Below the pieces are notes generated by a model. The model saw only the letters and a program-made list of their open reading frames with translations, was not told the origin of the DNA and did not search any database. This document shows, piece after piece, positions 18,553 through 26,802 of a stretch of DNA of 64,000 bases (position 1 is the first letter of the stretch; every line of letters begins with the position of its first letter). The translations under genes and the position numbers were made by a program. Source of the stretch: an uncultured Cytophagales bacterium (GTDB lineage Bacteria > Bacteroidota > Bacteroidia > Cytophagales > Amoebophilaceae); assembly GCA_946547305.1 (NCBI GenBank), contig CAMNOX010000004.1:23476-87475 (forward strand), given 5' to 3'.

Positions 18553-19086
18553 TTATATGTAGTTAATCAATGTAAAATAGTTTTTCCCCTCAGTTTTTGG
18601 TGGAAATTCCATTTCCCCAACGTCACTTAACTCTGTTATAAACTTATTCATTAATTCAACGCCATTCTCTTTGTATCTAATTAATCTGCCGTAAAACGCC
18701 ATACTAAGTTTTACTGATTTTTTTTGTTTTAAAAAATTACGCACTATTAGAAGTTTTGTGTTAAAATCTCCAATGGCCATTTTAGGACCAAGTTTTACTT
18801 CTTTTACTATTTTTTTCTTTGCATTAGACCTAATCCTATCCATGTGTTTTTTTTGTTCAAATTTAAACTTTGAATAATCCATTATTTTACAAACTGGAGG
18901 ATCAGCATTTGGAGATATTTCTACTAGGTCAAGTCCAGCTTCTTCAGATAAGTCTAATGCTTCATCTATTTTAACTATACGTGGTTCTATGCCTTCACCT
19001 ACTATTCGAACTTTTTTAGCACGTATTTCTTCATTTACTCTTAATTCAACCGTTTTATCTTTCCTTATATTTTCACCCTTTGTCAC
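18553..19086 (-). CDS. infC: Translation initiation factor IF-3
   Basis: IF-3 keeps 30S subunits free and checks start-codon/initiator-tRNA pairing. At 177 residues it has both domains: N-domain (RVNEEIRAKKVRIVGEG, LDLVEISPNADPPVCKIMDYSK) and C-domain (VKEVKLGPKMAIGDFNTK, FLKQKKSVKLSM, GRLIRY). No ATG fits. The first possible start in frame is GTG at 19086, immediately preceded in frame by ATT (19089-19087). AUU is the classic autoregulated infC start in other bacteria, so either codon could be used. The usual partners rpmI and rplT do not follow. Instead surA follows and atpG precedes by 17 bases, so this run is newly assembled. Confidence 0.96.
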   Translation of the reverse strand: MTKGENIRKDKTVELRVNEEIRAKKVRIVGEGIEPRIVKIDEALDLSEEAGLDLVEISPNADPPVCKIMDYSKFKFEQKKHMDRIRSNAKKKIVKEVKLGPKMAIGDFNTKLLIVRNFLKQKKSVKLSMAFYGRLIRYKENGVELMNKFITELSDVGEMEFPPKTEGKNYFTLINYI

Positions 19087-19103
19087 AATTAATTGTTTGT
19101 TAT

Positions 19104-19979
19104 TTATTTGTTTACAGACATTGTACCAGCAGAAATTTCTATTATTTCGTTAGTAATAGAAGCTTGTCTACTCTTGTTGTACAAAATTTTCAAAGCTTTT
19201 AATAAATTGTCAGAATTATCACTAGCCTTGTTCATCGTAATCATTCTAGAAGCATTCTCAGAAGTTAATGATTCGTATATTATGTTTAAAAATTTATATA
19301 TAAATATATTTTCCATGAAAAACTTATTTATATCACAAGCAGACGATTCGTAAATTACATAACTTTCATTTTCATTATTTGATTCTGAATTTTCGTTAGT
19401 CGATTCTGTATTTTTATCAACTTCATGCTTTGGAATCGATATATTTTCAATTACAACTTGCTTAAGAGAAGTACTGAGAAATTTGTTGTATATAAATACT
19501 ATATTTTCGTAGTCACCTGTAGTGAGCATATTGAGTAGTTCTGTGGCAATTTTTTTTACATCATCATCGTTAGTGAACTTTAATAAATTAACATTACTAT
19601 CAATAAGTTTGCAATTGGTTTTGTTAAACAGTGAGAATAATTTCGATCCAATAGGCATTAAACTTGTATCACTCTTGATGTAATTAATTATAGTTTTATA
19701 AATGCTACTATTAAATGCCCCGCAGAAACCTTTATCTGACCCAACTGGGATAATTAATGTTTTTTCATTAACAACAATATCATCTGAAATAGAAAATATA
19801 TTAATTTTATCGATGTTAGCTTGTATTTCATTTAATGCCTGTAAAAATTTTCTTTTATTATTTAATAAATTTTGCAATTTCGTTAGTCTTGAAACTGAAA
19901 TTAACTTCATTGTTTTCGTTATTTGCTGCAATAAAGTTACTGAACATATTCGTTTATATATTTCCTTAGAACTACTCAT
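19104..19979 (-). CDS. atpG: ATP synthase F1 subunit gamma
   Basis: Central-shaft subunit of F1Fo ATP synthase, coupling rotation to catalysis in the alpha/beta head. Its 291 residues show the N-terminal helix pattern (EIYKRICSVTLLQQITKTMKLIS), the middle motif GSDKGFCGAFNSSI, and the strongly conserved C-terminal helix (SENASRMITMNKASDN, LYNKSRQASITNEIIEISAG). The middle part carries an Asn/Glu/Ser-rich insertion (near TESTNENSESNNENES). The partner subunits are scattered: atpA is at 46.9 kb and atpC at 24.7 kb, whereas atpG normally directly follows atpA. It leads a minus-strand run with infC and surA. Confidence 0.96.
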   Translation of the reverse strand: MSSSKEIYKRICSVTLLQQITKTMKLISVSRLTKLQNLLNNKRKFLQALNEIQANIDKINIFSISDDIVVNEKTLIIPVGSDKGFCGAFNSSIYKTIINYIKSDTSLMPIGSKLFSLFNKTNCKLIDSNVNLLKFTNDDDVKKIATELLNMLTTGDYENIVFIYNKFLSTSLKQVVIENISIPKHEVDKNTESTNENSESNNENESYVIYESSACDINKFFMENIFIYKFLNIIYESLTSENASRMITMNKASDNSDNLLKALKILYNKSRQASITNEIIEISAGTMSVNK

Positions 19980-20032
19980 CCCTAATTTTTAATATAAATA
20001 TTTTAGAGCTGAAAAATAAATTATGAGAAAAA

Positions 20033-20782
20033 TTAATCAACAAATATAGATTTGTCGTATTCGATTTTTACCAAAATTAGGCCATTAGCCGGAGCGATGC
20101 CTTTTTTTAACTTTTCATTATTAGATTTTAACCTATTTATAAATTCTTCTATAGTAGAAATTCCGCTTCCTATTTGTATAAGATTAAAAGCTAGACATCG
20201 AACTAGACTATGCGTAAATCTATTCCCTTCTATTTCGAATATTATGTTATTATTTTCTTTTATACAAAATGAATCGTATATAATACATTCGTAATCATGT
20301 TTTTCGTTTTTATTTACTTTACTAAATGTTCTGAATTTAGTTGTGCCTATTAGATATTTTGCGGCTATATCCATTTTTCCAACATTTAATAATTCGAATT
20401 TATCATAAAAATACCCTACTTCAAATGGATTTTTTTTATTTGTTATTATATATCTATATCTTCTTTTTTTTGAGTAGAATCTTGAATGGGCGTCTTGTTC
20501 GACTTCCTGTATTCTAAGTATAACTATATCTAGTGGTAAAATTTTATTTAGGCATTCTTTAATACGCTGACAATTAATATTGTAAGGTAGGTCAAAGTGA
20601 AAACAATTACATAATGAATGTACGCCAGAATCAGTTCTACTACTAATTACTATATTTATTTGGGTCTTAAATATTTTTTTAAGTGTATTTTCTATTGTCC
20701 CCTGTATAGTTTTATATTTTGTCTGCCTTTGAAATCCACTGTAATTAAGACCATTGTAACTTATAAAAGCGAAATATCTCAT
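20033..20782 (-). CDS. truA: tRNA pseudouridine(38-40) synthase
   Basis: TruA converts uridines 38-40 in the anticodon arm to pseudouridine. The signature SSRTDSGVHSL contains the catalytic aspartate (normally GRTDAGVHA). The start MRYFAFISYNGLNYSGFQRQ matches the family N-terminus, so ATG 20782 is preferred over ATG 20788 two codons upstream. Other landmarks are QGTIENTLKK, FHFDLPYNI, ARF-like HSRFYSKKRRYRY, FRTFSKVNK and NRFTHSLVRCLAFNLIQIG. About 249 residues, normal length. It stands between atpG and the TPR gene, all on the minus strand, with 53 bases to atpG. Confidence 0.96.
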   Translation of the reverse strand: MRYFAFISYNGLNYSGFQRQTKYKTIQGTIENTLKKIFKTQINIVISSRTDSGVHSLCNCFHFDLPYNINCQRIKECLNKILPLDIVILRIQEVEQDAHSRFYSKKRRYRYIITNKKNPFEVGYFYDKFELLNVGKMDIAAKYLIGTTKFRTFSKVNKNEKHDYECIIYDSFCIKENNNIIFEIEGNRFTHSLVRCLAFNLIQIGSGISTIEEFINRLKSNNEKLKKGIAPANGLILVKIEYDKSIFVD

Positions 20783-20848
20783 AAACATCTTTGTTGATGT
20801 ACTAAAAAAGGTATATGTATGTATCTTAGATTTAAGTTGATATTAAGC

Positions 20849-21490
20849 TCATATTTTTTTCATTAATATTTGTATTTTTTTCTTTTCGTCAATCAATAAT
20901 GAATTTGAATATCCTTTACTTTTTGATTTTCTAATAGTCTTTTTTAATAATTTCAACGCTTTATCGTACATGCCTTTTTCTTCATATATTAGAACTATTT
21001 TATAGACTATATTAGATGCCATTTCATCGGATTTTTCAGCTAGTTTTAGAGATATTAAAAAACTTTCAATAGCCTTATCGTATTCAGACAGATCAGTGTA
21101 ACAATCACCAATTAATACATTTATTTTAGCCTTAAGAAAATCGCCCGATACATTTACACATTTTAGGTGGTTAATCCCTTCTATATAGTGTCCCAATTTA
21201 GATAAGCATATTCCAGTATACAAATTAAGAGTATTTATACTTGACTTATCATTAGTCTCATTTATTAATTCGAATAACCCTCTATGGTCATTACTTCCTA
21301 TCAGTGTTTCCTCGTATTTGTTATTTGAAAAATCATCTTGAATATAGTATAAGCCGTTTATATACTCATTTCTAATTCCGCTAATTCTATTAAACAATAA
21401 ATAACCATCAGCACACATTAAAAAAATACAGAAATAGGTTAAATTTATCTTGAATGTGCCTTGAGAAAAGCGTTCTATTATTTTATTCAT
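20849..21490 (-). CDS. Membrane-anchored TPR protein
   Basis: A short cytoplasmic N-terminus and one transmembrane segment (INLTYFCIFLMCADGYLLF) precede about 170 residues of tetratricopeptide-like helices (LYTGICLSKLGHYIEGINHL, AKINVLIGDCYTDLSEYDKAIESFL, NIVYKIVLIYEEKGMYDKALKLL). The layout resembles the YfgM-type, Sec-associated TPR proteins of Gram-negative bacteria, including many Bacteroidota, which interact with periplasmic clients. Its start overlaps the end of ompH by four bases (ATGA), so the two are translationally coupled and probably act together in envelope protein handling. Specific function not established. Confidence 0.78.
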   Translation of the reverse strand: MNKIIERFSQGTFKINLTYFCIFLMCADGYLLFNRISGIRNEYINGLYYIQDDFSNNKYEETLIGSNDHRGLFELINETNDKSSINTLNLYTGICLSKLGHYIEGINHLKCVNVSGDFLKAKINVLIGDCYTDLSEYDKAIESFLISLKLAEKSDEMASNIVYKIVLIYEEKGMYDKALKLLKKTIRKSKSKGYSNSLLIDEKKKIQILMKKI

Positions 21491-22107
21491 TTTCTTCCTC
21501 TATTCTTAACCGTTGAACTACCTTTAGAAGATGTCAAACTAGAAACGACTAAATGTGTAATGTCTCGTTTATGCATGTCATCAGAGTCTGACACAACAGC
21601 ACTATCATTAATAGCTATAATTCTTTTCTTAAGTTTCACATTTTGATTAATTTTCTCCGAAATAGCCTTTAATATGTTAGCTATAGCTCTTTTTTTTGCA
21701 GAATTTATTCTTACCGAACTATCTCTTTCTAACTTTTGCATTTCAGATTTATAGTTACCCTCTGCTATTCTAGCCTTTCCAAGTTCATCATTAAATTTTT
21801 CCTCTAGTTCCTTTTTGCGTTTTGCTGATACTACAACATTACGGTTAGTTAGCTCGTCATTATATTCCTTTATTTTGCTTTGAATACCAGTCATTTCCTG
21901 TTCATATTGATTTTGCCTTTTTTTTACGCTGTTTTCAAAATTACTGTATTCTTCAAGGTTCAGTATAATTTCTTGCTCATCATAAAAAACTATAAATGTA
22001 TCAGACTTTTCTACATAACTTGCTATTTCATCAACACTGTAATTTGTTGCTGCAAATAAACCATTAATCCCCAAAAATGACAGGGCAAATCTGTATAACT
22101 TCGACAT
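21487..22107 (-). CDS. Periplasmic chaperone, OmpH/Skp family
   Basis: A Skp-like holdase that would carry unfolded outer-membrane proteins across the periplasm. It has an N-terminal hydrophobic signal (FALSFLGINGLFAA) and then a long charged coiled coil from about residue 55 to 145 (NSVKKRQNQYEQEM, KIKEYNDELTN, AKRKKELEEKFNDELGKA). It closes with the family pattern in which the C-terminus returns to beta structure: RIIAINDSAVVSDSDD and DITHLVVSSL, matching the usual D-I-T-x-x-V ending. A basic tail follows. It is divergent from the neighbouring DUF5683 gene and coupled to the TPR gene by a four-base overlap. Confidence 0.82.
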   Translation of the reverse strand: MSKLYRFALSFLGINGLFAATNYSVDEIASYVEKSDTFIVFYDEQEIILNLEEYSNFENSVKKRQNQYEQEMTGIQSKIKEYNDELTNRNVVVSAKRKKELEEKFNDELGKARIAEGNYKSEMQKLERDSSVRINSAKKRAIANILKAISEKINQNVKLKKRIIAINDSAVVSDSDDMHKRDITHLVVSSLTSSKGSSTVKNRGRK

Positions 22108-22189
22108 ACGCGTTATATGTTTTGTAGATATAAAAATATTTTATATATCAATAAAAATTACAAAAAATTTTATTAATCTTTCTATAACA

Positions 22190-22738
22190 ATGAATTTGCG
22201 GATAGCTATATTGTTTTTTTTTGCAAGGTTTTCAATTGTACCATCAGATGCAGTTAAAGAAGATGTAAAGAATGTACTTATAGATAAGATAAATGTTGAA
22301 GATCGTATTGATGAATTTATAAGAAATGATGAAAGTATTAATAATGTTACTAATACTGATAATGAAGAATATATATTTAGGAAAAAAAGAAAAATTGTAT
22401 CTGAAAGGGTATTGTATAATGCAGCCTTGTTTCCGCTACTTGGCCAGATATATAATTGGAGGAAATTACAGATAGAAGGGTTCGAAAAGACATTGATATT
22501 CAGTTTGATTTTTTCTGGATTACTTGGGTTCTATATTTATAATTTTTTTATGTACGCTTCTCCTTCTAACTCAAGTTCATCCATTAATCTTAAGTATTAC
22601 AGGAGGAAGACATATACGTTATCGTTTTTAATAATTACTTGTTTAGTGTCATTTTTTGATTCATATTTAACTGTTTATAGGAAAACATCTGATTTTTCTA
22701 ATAATTTAAATTGTTCTAAAATAATAGATTTTAATTAG
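22190..22738 (+). CDS. DUF5683 membrane protein
   Basis: Small membrane protein of the DUF5683 type, which in Bacteroidota characteristically lies just upstream of dapB and lepB. The diagnostic piece is YNAALFPLLGQIYNWRKLQIEG (cut here: ALFPLLGQIYN), comparable to the usual LPGLGQIYNGK pattern. An N-terminal signal segment, then two or three membrane segments (LIFSLIFSGLLGFYIYNFFM, TYTLSFLIITCLVSFFDSYL), then a short tail follow. dapB is missing between it and lepB, which begins 19 bases on. The gene order is one of the best phylum clues in the window. Molecular role unknown in general. Confidence 0.8.
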   Translation: MNLRIAILFFFARFSIVPSDAVKEDVKNVLIDKINVEDRIDEFIRNDESINNVTNTDNEEYIFRKKRKIVSERVLYNAALFPLLGQIYNWRKLQIEGFEKTLIFSLIFSGLLGFYIYNFFMYASPSNSSSSINLKYYRRKTYTLSFLIITCLVSFFDSYLTVYRKTSDFSNNLNCSKIIDFN

Positions 22739-22757
22739 TAATCATTATATATATAAT

Positions 22758-23906
22758 ATGATTCAGTTTTTATTCGGTTTAATTTCTTTTGGCATGTTGT
22801 CTGCATTCTTTTATTTTGTTTGTAAGTTTTTGAGAAAATATGAAAAAAAAGGTTTTGTTGTAGAAATATTAGTTTCAGTTGTAATTGTACAGATTTTTAA
22901 GTGGTCTTTTATAGACATAACGCGTGTTCCTTCGAGTTCTATGGAGAAGACTTTAATACCGGGAGATTTTGTTTTAGTGAGTAAATTACATTATGGACCG
23001 AGGACTCCATCTACATTGTTACAGATACCTCTTACACATCAGACTACAAAATTTTTTGAGTTTAAGTCTTATTTGGATTGGTTGCAAATACCGTGTTTTA
23101 GGTTTCCTGGGTTTACAACGATAAAAACTAATGATGTTGTTGTATTTAATACACCTTCTGAAAACGATATTCCAATGGATGTAAGACGGTTTTTTGTAAA
23201 AAGAGCTATTGGTTTACCTGGTCAGAGGGTAAGGATGGTTAATGGGCGTTATTATGTAAACAATAAAAAAAGCCAAGATCCACCACTTAAAATTTATGAA
23301 TTCGTTTTAAAAACGAGTGATAAATTACATAAAAATTGGTTTAAGAAATATAATATAACTGAGTATGAGTATTTTTATAAGAATTCAGCTGGTATGCATC
23401 TGTACACATTAAAGATTTTAGCTAAGTATGATATTGATAAAACTGTCGAAGATATAAAAAATGATCCTTATACGCAGTCAATAATGTTAAAAAAACAGTT
23501 AGACCAAGGTACCTTTGTAGCAAAATTTGATGGATATATCGATATTGTAAACTGGGGCGGGACTGATGGTATTTTAGTACCTAAGAAGGGGCTAAAAATA
23601 GAACTTAATAAGTCAAATATAGATATGTATTGGCATTATATGAAATCTGAAATGAATAAATTTATTGAGAGGAAAAATGGTTATGAGATTTATTTGAATG
23701 GAAAAGTGATTACTGATTATACATTTTTACACGACTATTATTTTATGATAGGTGACAATATTTATGACTCTTGTGACTCCAGATATTGGGGCTTTGTAAG
23801 GGACGATGAAATTTACGCTAAGCCTTTATTTACAATTTTTTCTAAATCACAAGATTCATTATTAGGTGGATTAAAATTTAGATTTTTGAAAGGAATGTGG
23901 GATTAG
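22758..23906 (+). CDS. lepB: Signal peptidase I
   Basis: Cuts signal peptides from exported proteins at the outer face of the inner membrane. Two N-terminal hydrophobic stretches are followed by the active-site PSSSMEKTLIPGDFV (nucleophile Ser about residue 61) and the Bacteroidota-type segment KLHYGPRTP. The general-base lysine sits in FVKRAIGLPGQ (about residue 148), and the final box YFMIGDNIYDSCDSRYWGFV is intact. The 382 residues include a large insertion between the lysine box and the last box, typical of this phylum. It follows DUF5683 and would process the many signal-bearing proteins in this window. Confidence 0.96.
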   Translation: MIQFLFGLISFGMLSAFFYFVCKFLRKYEKKGFVVEILVSVVIVQIFKWSFIDITRVPSSSMEKTLIPGDFVLVSKLHYGPRTPSTLLQIPLTHQTTKFFEFKSYLDWLQIPCFRFPGFTTIKTNDVVVFNTPSENDIPMDVRRFFVKRAIGLPGQRVRMVNGRYYVNNKKSQDPPLKIYEFVLKTSDKLHKNWFKKYNITEYEYFYKNSAGMHLYTLKILAKYDIDKTVEDIKNDPYTQSIMLKKQLDQGTFVAKFDGYIDIVNWGGTDGILVPKKGLKIELNKSNIDMYWHYMKSEMNKFIERKNGYEIYLNGKVITDYTFLHDYYFMIGDNIYDSCDSRYWGFVRDDEIYAKPLFTIFSKSQDSLLGGLKFRFLKGMWD

Positions 23907-24014
23907 TGTCGTTTTGGTTATAGTTTTACGGATTTTTTTATAATTTATAGATATTGTGAAGGTTGTAGTGTATTTTCCTGTTTTTTAACTGGGGGTGTGT
24001 TTTAATTATTGTGT

Positions 24015-24614
24015 ATGACTCTTTACTGTATAGGCGATATGGTGGAACGTAGAGAGAGGGAGGCTCAAAAAAATAAAAACAAAACTAATTTCGGGCGTGT
24101 GGCAAATCCACCAAAAAAAGTATCTCCTAAGGAAATAATGGTTCCAGTTTGCTTCAATGACATAGACTTTCAGAAGATAGAATTTTTTGGTTTTCATGAG
24201 GTAACTAAAAACCAGAAGGATTTAGGTAATTTACGTTTTATATTTGGGGATTGCAACAGTGATTTAGTAGTAGGATGTTTTGGCAGTAAAATTATGGTTT
24301 TTAAGTTTGGATTTGAGGAAAGACCTTTTGCCAACCCTCCATATACTGTAGTTATGTTGAACGAGGTAAAAGATAGAATTGTTAATGAAAAGGTTAAAGA
24401 AAATCTTTATAAGCTTAGTAACGATGTAATTATTTTTTCATGTTATTTTAAGAAGGATGGAAAGGATGGAGTGTTCATACAATGTCAAGAAATTTATAAC
24501 GTGGCGCGCCGTAAAGGTAATAAACACTGTTTAATACAAAATTTGGAATGTTTTGATCGTTTTAATCCTCGTAAATATGATTTAATTAGCCCTAATAAAT
24601 TAGTGTGGAGATAA
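24015..24614 (+). CDS. Unrecognised protein overlapping an antisense tRNA
   Basis: No family recognised. About 199 residues from ATG 24015; a TTG at 24009 or the ATG at 24039 could also be the start. The N-terminus is charged (ERREREAQKNKNK) with no signal peptide, so it is probably cytoplasmic. The middle and C-terminal parts alternate hydrophobic and polar residues (NLRFIFGD, SKIMVFKFGFEERPF, DVIIFSCYFKK, DGVFIQCQEI), suggesting a mostly beta fold. The stop codon lies inside the oppositely oriented tRNA-Ala(GGC), overlapping it by nine bases, so the last codons are constrained by the tRNA acceptor stem. Length and codon use support a real gene. Confidence 0.65.
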   Translation: MTLYCIGDMVERREREAQKNKNKTNFGRVANPPKKVSPKEIMVPVCFNDIDFQKIEFFGFHEVTKNQKDLGNLRFIFGDCNSDLVVGCFGSKIMVFKFGFEERPFANPPYTVVMLNEVKDRIVNEKVKENLYKLSNDVIIFSCYFKKDGKDGVFIQCQEIYNVARRKGNKHCLIQNLECFDRFNPRKYDLISPNKLVWR

Positions 24615-24678
24615 TGGGACTTGAACCCATGGCCTTTTGAATGCCATCCAAACGCTCTACCAACTAAGCTATATCCCC
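24606..24678 (-). tRNA. tRNA-Ala (anticodon GGC)
   Basis: A 73-base cloverleaf with acceptor GGGGATA/TATCTCC including G3:U70, D arm GCTT/GAGC, anticodon stem TTTGG/TCAAA with loop ATGGCAT (anticodon GGC), T loop TTCAAGT, discriminator A and no encoded CCA. Its 5' 15 bases also encode the end of atpC (Gly-Asp-Ile-Ala-stop) on the same strand, and its 3' end overlaps the stop of the opposite-strand gene. It is near-identical in the acceptor and T arms to tRNA-Ala(CGC) at 12971. Confidence 0.95.
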
Positions 24679-24921
24679 AGAATATTCTGTTAGTACTACT
24701 TTAACATTATTTTTTTCAACATTAATAAGTCCACTAACGACACTAAAATTGACTTTTTTGCCATTTTTAGTGACATAGTTAAAATCACCTTTAGCTAGTA
24801 GGCTTACAAGGTTATCATGATTATCTAGAATACGGAATTCACCATTATCTCCTACAAAATCAATCGAAACTACATCATCAACCTCTTTTTCTACATTACT
24901 AGATACAAAAGTAACCCTCAT
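24664..24921 (-). CDS. atpC: ATP synthase F1 subunit epsilon (short form)
   Basis: Epsilon joins the F1 shaft to the c-ring. The 85 residues cover only the N-terminal beta-sandwich, with GEFRILDNHDNLVSLLAKGDF corresponding to the usual G..GI..HAPLVT.L..G, and GLINVEKNNVKVVLTE (usual G.v.v..n.v.v.a). The C-terminal helical hairpin is absent, as is usual for Bacteroidota epsilon subunits. The last four codons and the stop codon lie inside tRNA-Ala(GGC). It is divergent from yidC and is separated from the other ATP synthase genes found here (atpG, atpA); atpD is not in the window. Confidence 0.88.
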   Translation of the reverse strand: MRVTFVSSNVEKEVDDVVSIDFVGDNGEFRILDNHDNLVSLLAKGDFNYVTKNGKKVNFSVVSGLINVEKNNVKVVLTEYSGDIA

Positions 24922-25012
24922 AATTGATGTTATTAAAATAATTCTAAACTTTAAAAATTAATAAACCTAATTTTAATTTTGTTTTTTTTGTAATTTTAGA
25001 ATATCAAAAAAT

Positions 25013-26782
25013 ATGATCAGTGAGCATTTAATTTTTGTGATATTAGCTTTGTTGTTTTTAAGAGTCTTTAAAAAGTATAATAGGAGGGAATTAGTTGGAT
25101 TAGCGATATTTACTATATTATTTTCAATACTTATGGGTAGGTATTTAACAAGGTTTAGAAAAAAGTCTAAAGGTTCTGAGAAAGTTGTGACTAATAAAGT
25201 TTCGACTAATCAAGAAGTTAGTAAGGTAGATGATAGCAGTAAGGATGACGAAAATGTGGCAATTAAAAAGAGTGGTGAAAAAAGTAGCAAATTTGATATT
25301 GATAGTATTAGGCCAATTATTGAAAGGAATATAGGTAACAATTTTGATGATATAGTCCTTGAAAATGATGAAATTATAGCGCATTTTTCTTTAAATGGTG
25401 GATGTATTTCGAAGGTAGTTCTTAAAAAATACAAAAATCACATAGGAGAAAATGTAGTGTTAGTTGATAGAAAGAATATAATTAACTTTGAATTAGTTAA
25501 TTTGGGTATAAATACGTATGATTTAAAGTTTTTAGCAAATAAATTAAGTGATAGTGAATTAGAGTTTAGTTTAATTGACGAAAATCATAATATAGTTATT
25601 TTGTATAAATTAGGTGTAGAAAATAAATTTGAGATATTACAAACCATTAAAACTGTTGGAAATAGTGAAGTTAATTTTACTTTTGATAACATTTTATTGC
25701 AGAATGAGTATAATTTAGACGATTGTAAGAATAAATCATCTATAAATTATTTTGAAAATGATACGGTTAAAAGTTTATATTTTTCAAATAATAAGAAGGT
25801 TGAGAAGATAAGTAATTGTAAATGGGTAGCTTTTAAACAAAAATTTTTTACTTCTGGTTTTTCCCCAGAGAATCAAATGAATGGTGAGGTGTTTATTAGA
25901 GGGAATGACAGAGGAGTTAATGAGTCTAACTTATGTGCTAAGTTGGTATCTGAAAATAATTGTTTTAATATAAAATACTTCTTTGGCCCTAATAAGTATA
26001 AGATACTTCAAACTTTCGCTGATTCGTTCGGGGAAAATATATATCTTGGAATTCCATTAGTCTCAAGTTTAAATAGGTATATAATTTTACCTTTTTCTGA
26101 ATATTTAGGAGAAGGGATATCTAGTGTGTTGGTGATTGTTATACTTGTGATATTAATTAAATTGTTAATTCTACCAATAAATCTCAAAATTTACATTATT
26201 ACTAGGAAAATTAAGTTGCTTAATGAGATTATTAATGTTTTGAAAGAGAAGTATAAAAATAATCAGCAGAGATTAGCAATTGAACAGATAAATGTATATA
26301 GGGAGTTTGGTGTGAATCCATTGTCTGTTCTGTTGTATAATATTATTCAGTTCCCATTTATAATTGCGATTTATAATTTTATACCTGTTGAAATAATGTT
26401 TAGACATAGTAAGTTTTTGTGGTGTAATGACATATCGTCTAGTGATTATGTATTTAATTTGGGTTTTAATATTCCATTTTATGGTGACAATGTAAGTTTG
26501 AGTGCTGTTTTGATGGGATTGACAATATTAGCATATACATTTTTTAGTGAGATTTCTTTTGATGATATGAAGAATAATGAAAGTAAGACGAAAATAGGGG
26601 TACCCCATGTGTTTCTTATGATTTTTATGGTTTGTATCTCGACTAAATTTTGCTGTGCACTAAATATTTATTATATTTTCTTCAATATAGTTACCTTTGT
26701 CACTCAGATTTTGTTTGCTAAATATATAAAAGATGATGGGTTTCAGCATAGAGTGAAAGTGAAGATAAATCAAATTAGATGA
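25013..26782 (+). CDS. yidC: Membrane protein insertase YidC
   Basis: Inserts and folds inner-membrane proteins with SecYEG. The 589 residues begin with a transmembrane anchor and a Ser/Lys-rich linker. A large periplasmic beta domain follows (IAHFSLNGGCISKVVLKKY; KFFTSGFSP), then the conserved Oxa1 core from about residue 350. The core has GEGISSVLVIVILVILIKL, the positively charged loop with KIYIITRKIKLLNEII, the LLYNIIQFPFIIAIYNF segment and the two last membrane segments. The arrangement and length match Bacteroidota YidC. It is divergently arranged with atpC, 91 bases apart. Together with secG, yajC and lepB it forms the Sec export set in this window. Confidence 0.95.
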   Translation: MISEHLIFVILALLFLRVFKKYNRRELVGLAIFTILFSILMGRYLTRFRKKSKGSEKVVTNKVSTNQEVSKVDDSSKDDENVAIKKSGEKSSKFDIDSIRPIIERNIGNNFDDIVLENDEIIAHFSLNGGCISKVVLKKYKNHIGENVVLVDRKNIINFELVNLGINTYDLKFLANKLSDSELEFSLIDENHNIVILYKLGVENKFEILQTIKTVGNSEVNFTFDNILLQNEYNLDDCKNKSSINYFENDTVKSLYFSNNKKVEKISNCKWVAFKQKFFTSGFSPENQMNGEVFIRGNDRGVNESNLCAKLVSENNCFNIKYFFGPNKYKILQTFADSFGENIYLGIPLVSSLNRYIILPFSEYLGEGISSVLVIVILVILIKLLILPINLKIYIITRKIKLLNEIINVLKEKYKNNQQRLAIEQINVYREFGVNPLSVLLYNIIQFPFIIAIYNFIPVEIMFRHSKFLWCNDISSSDYVFNLGFNIPFYGDNVSLSAVLMGLTILAYTFFSEISFDDMKNNESKTKIGVPHVFLMIFMVCISTKFCCALNIYYIFFNIVTFVTQILFAKYIKDDGFQHRVKVKINQIR

Positions 26783-26802
26783 TGTTTTATGTGTGTTTGA
26801 TT

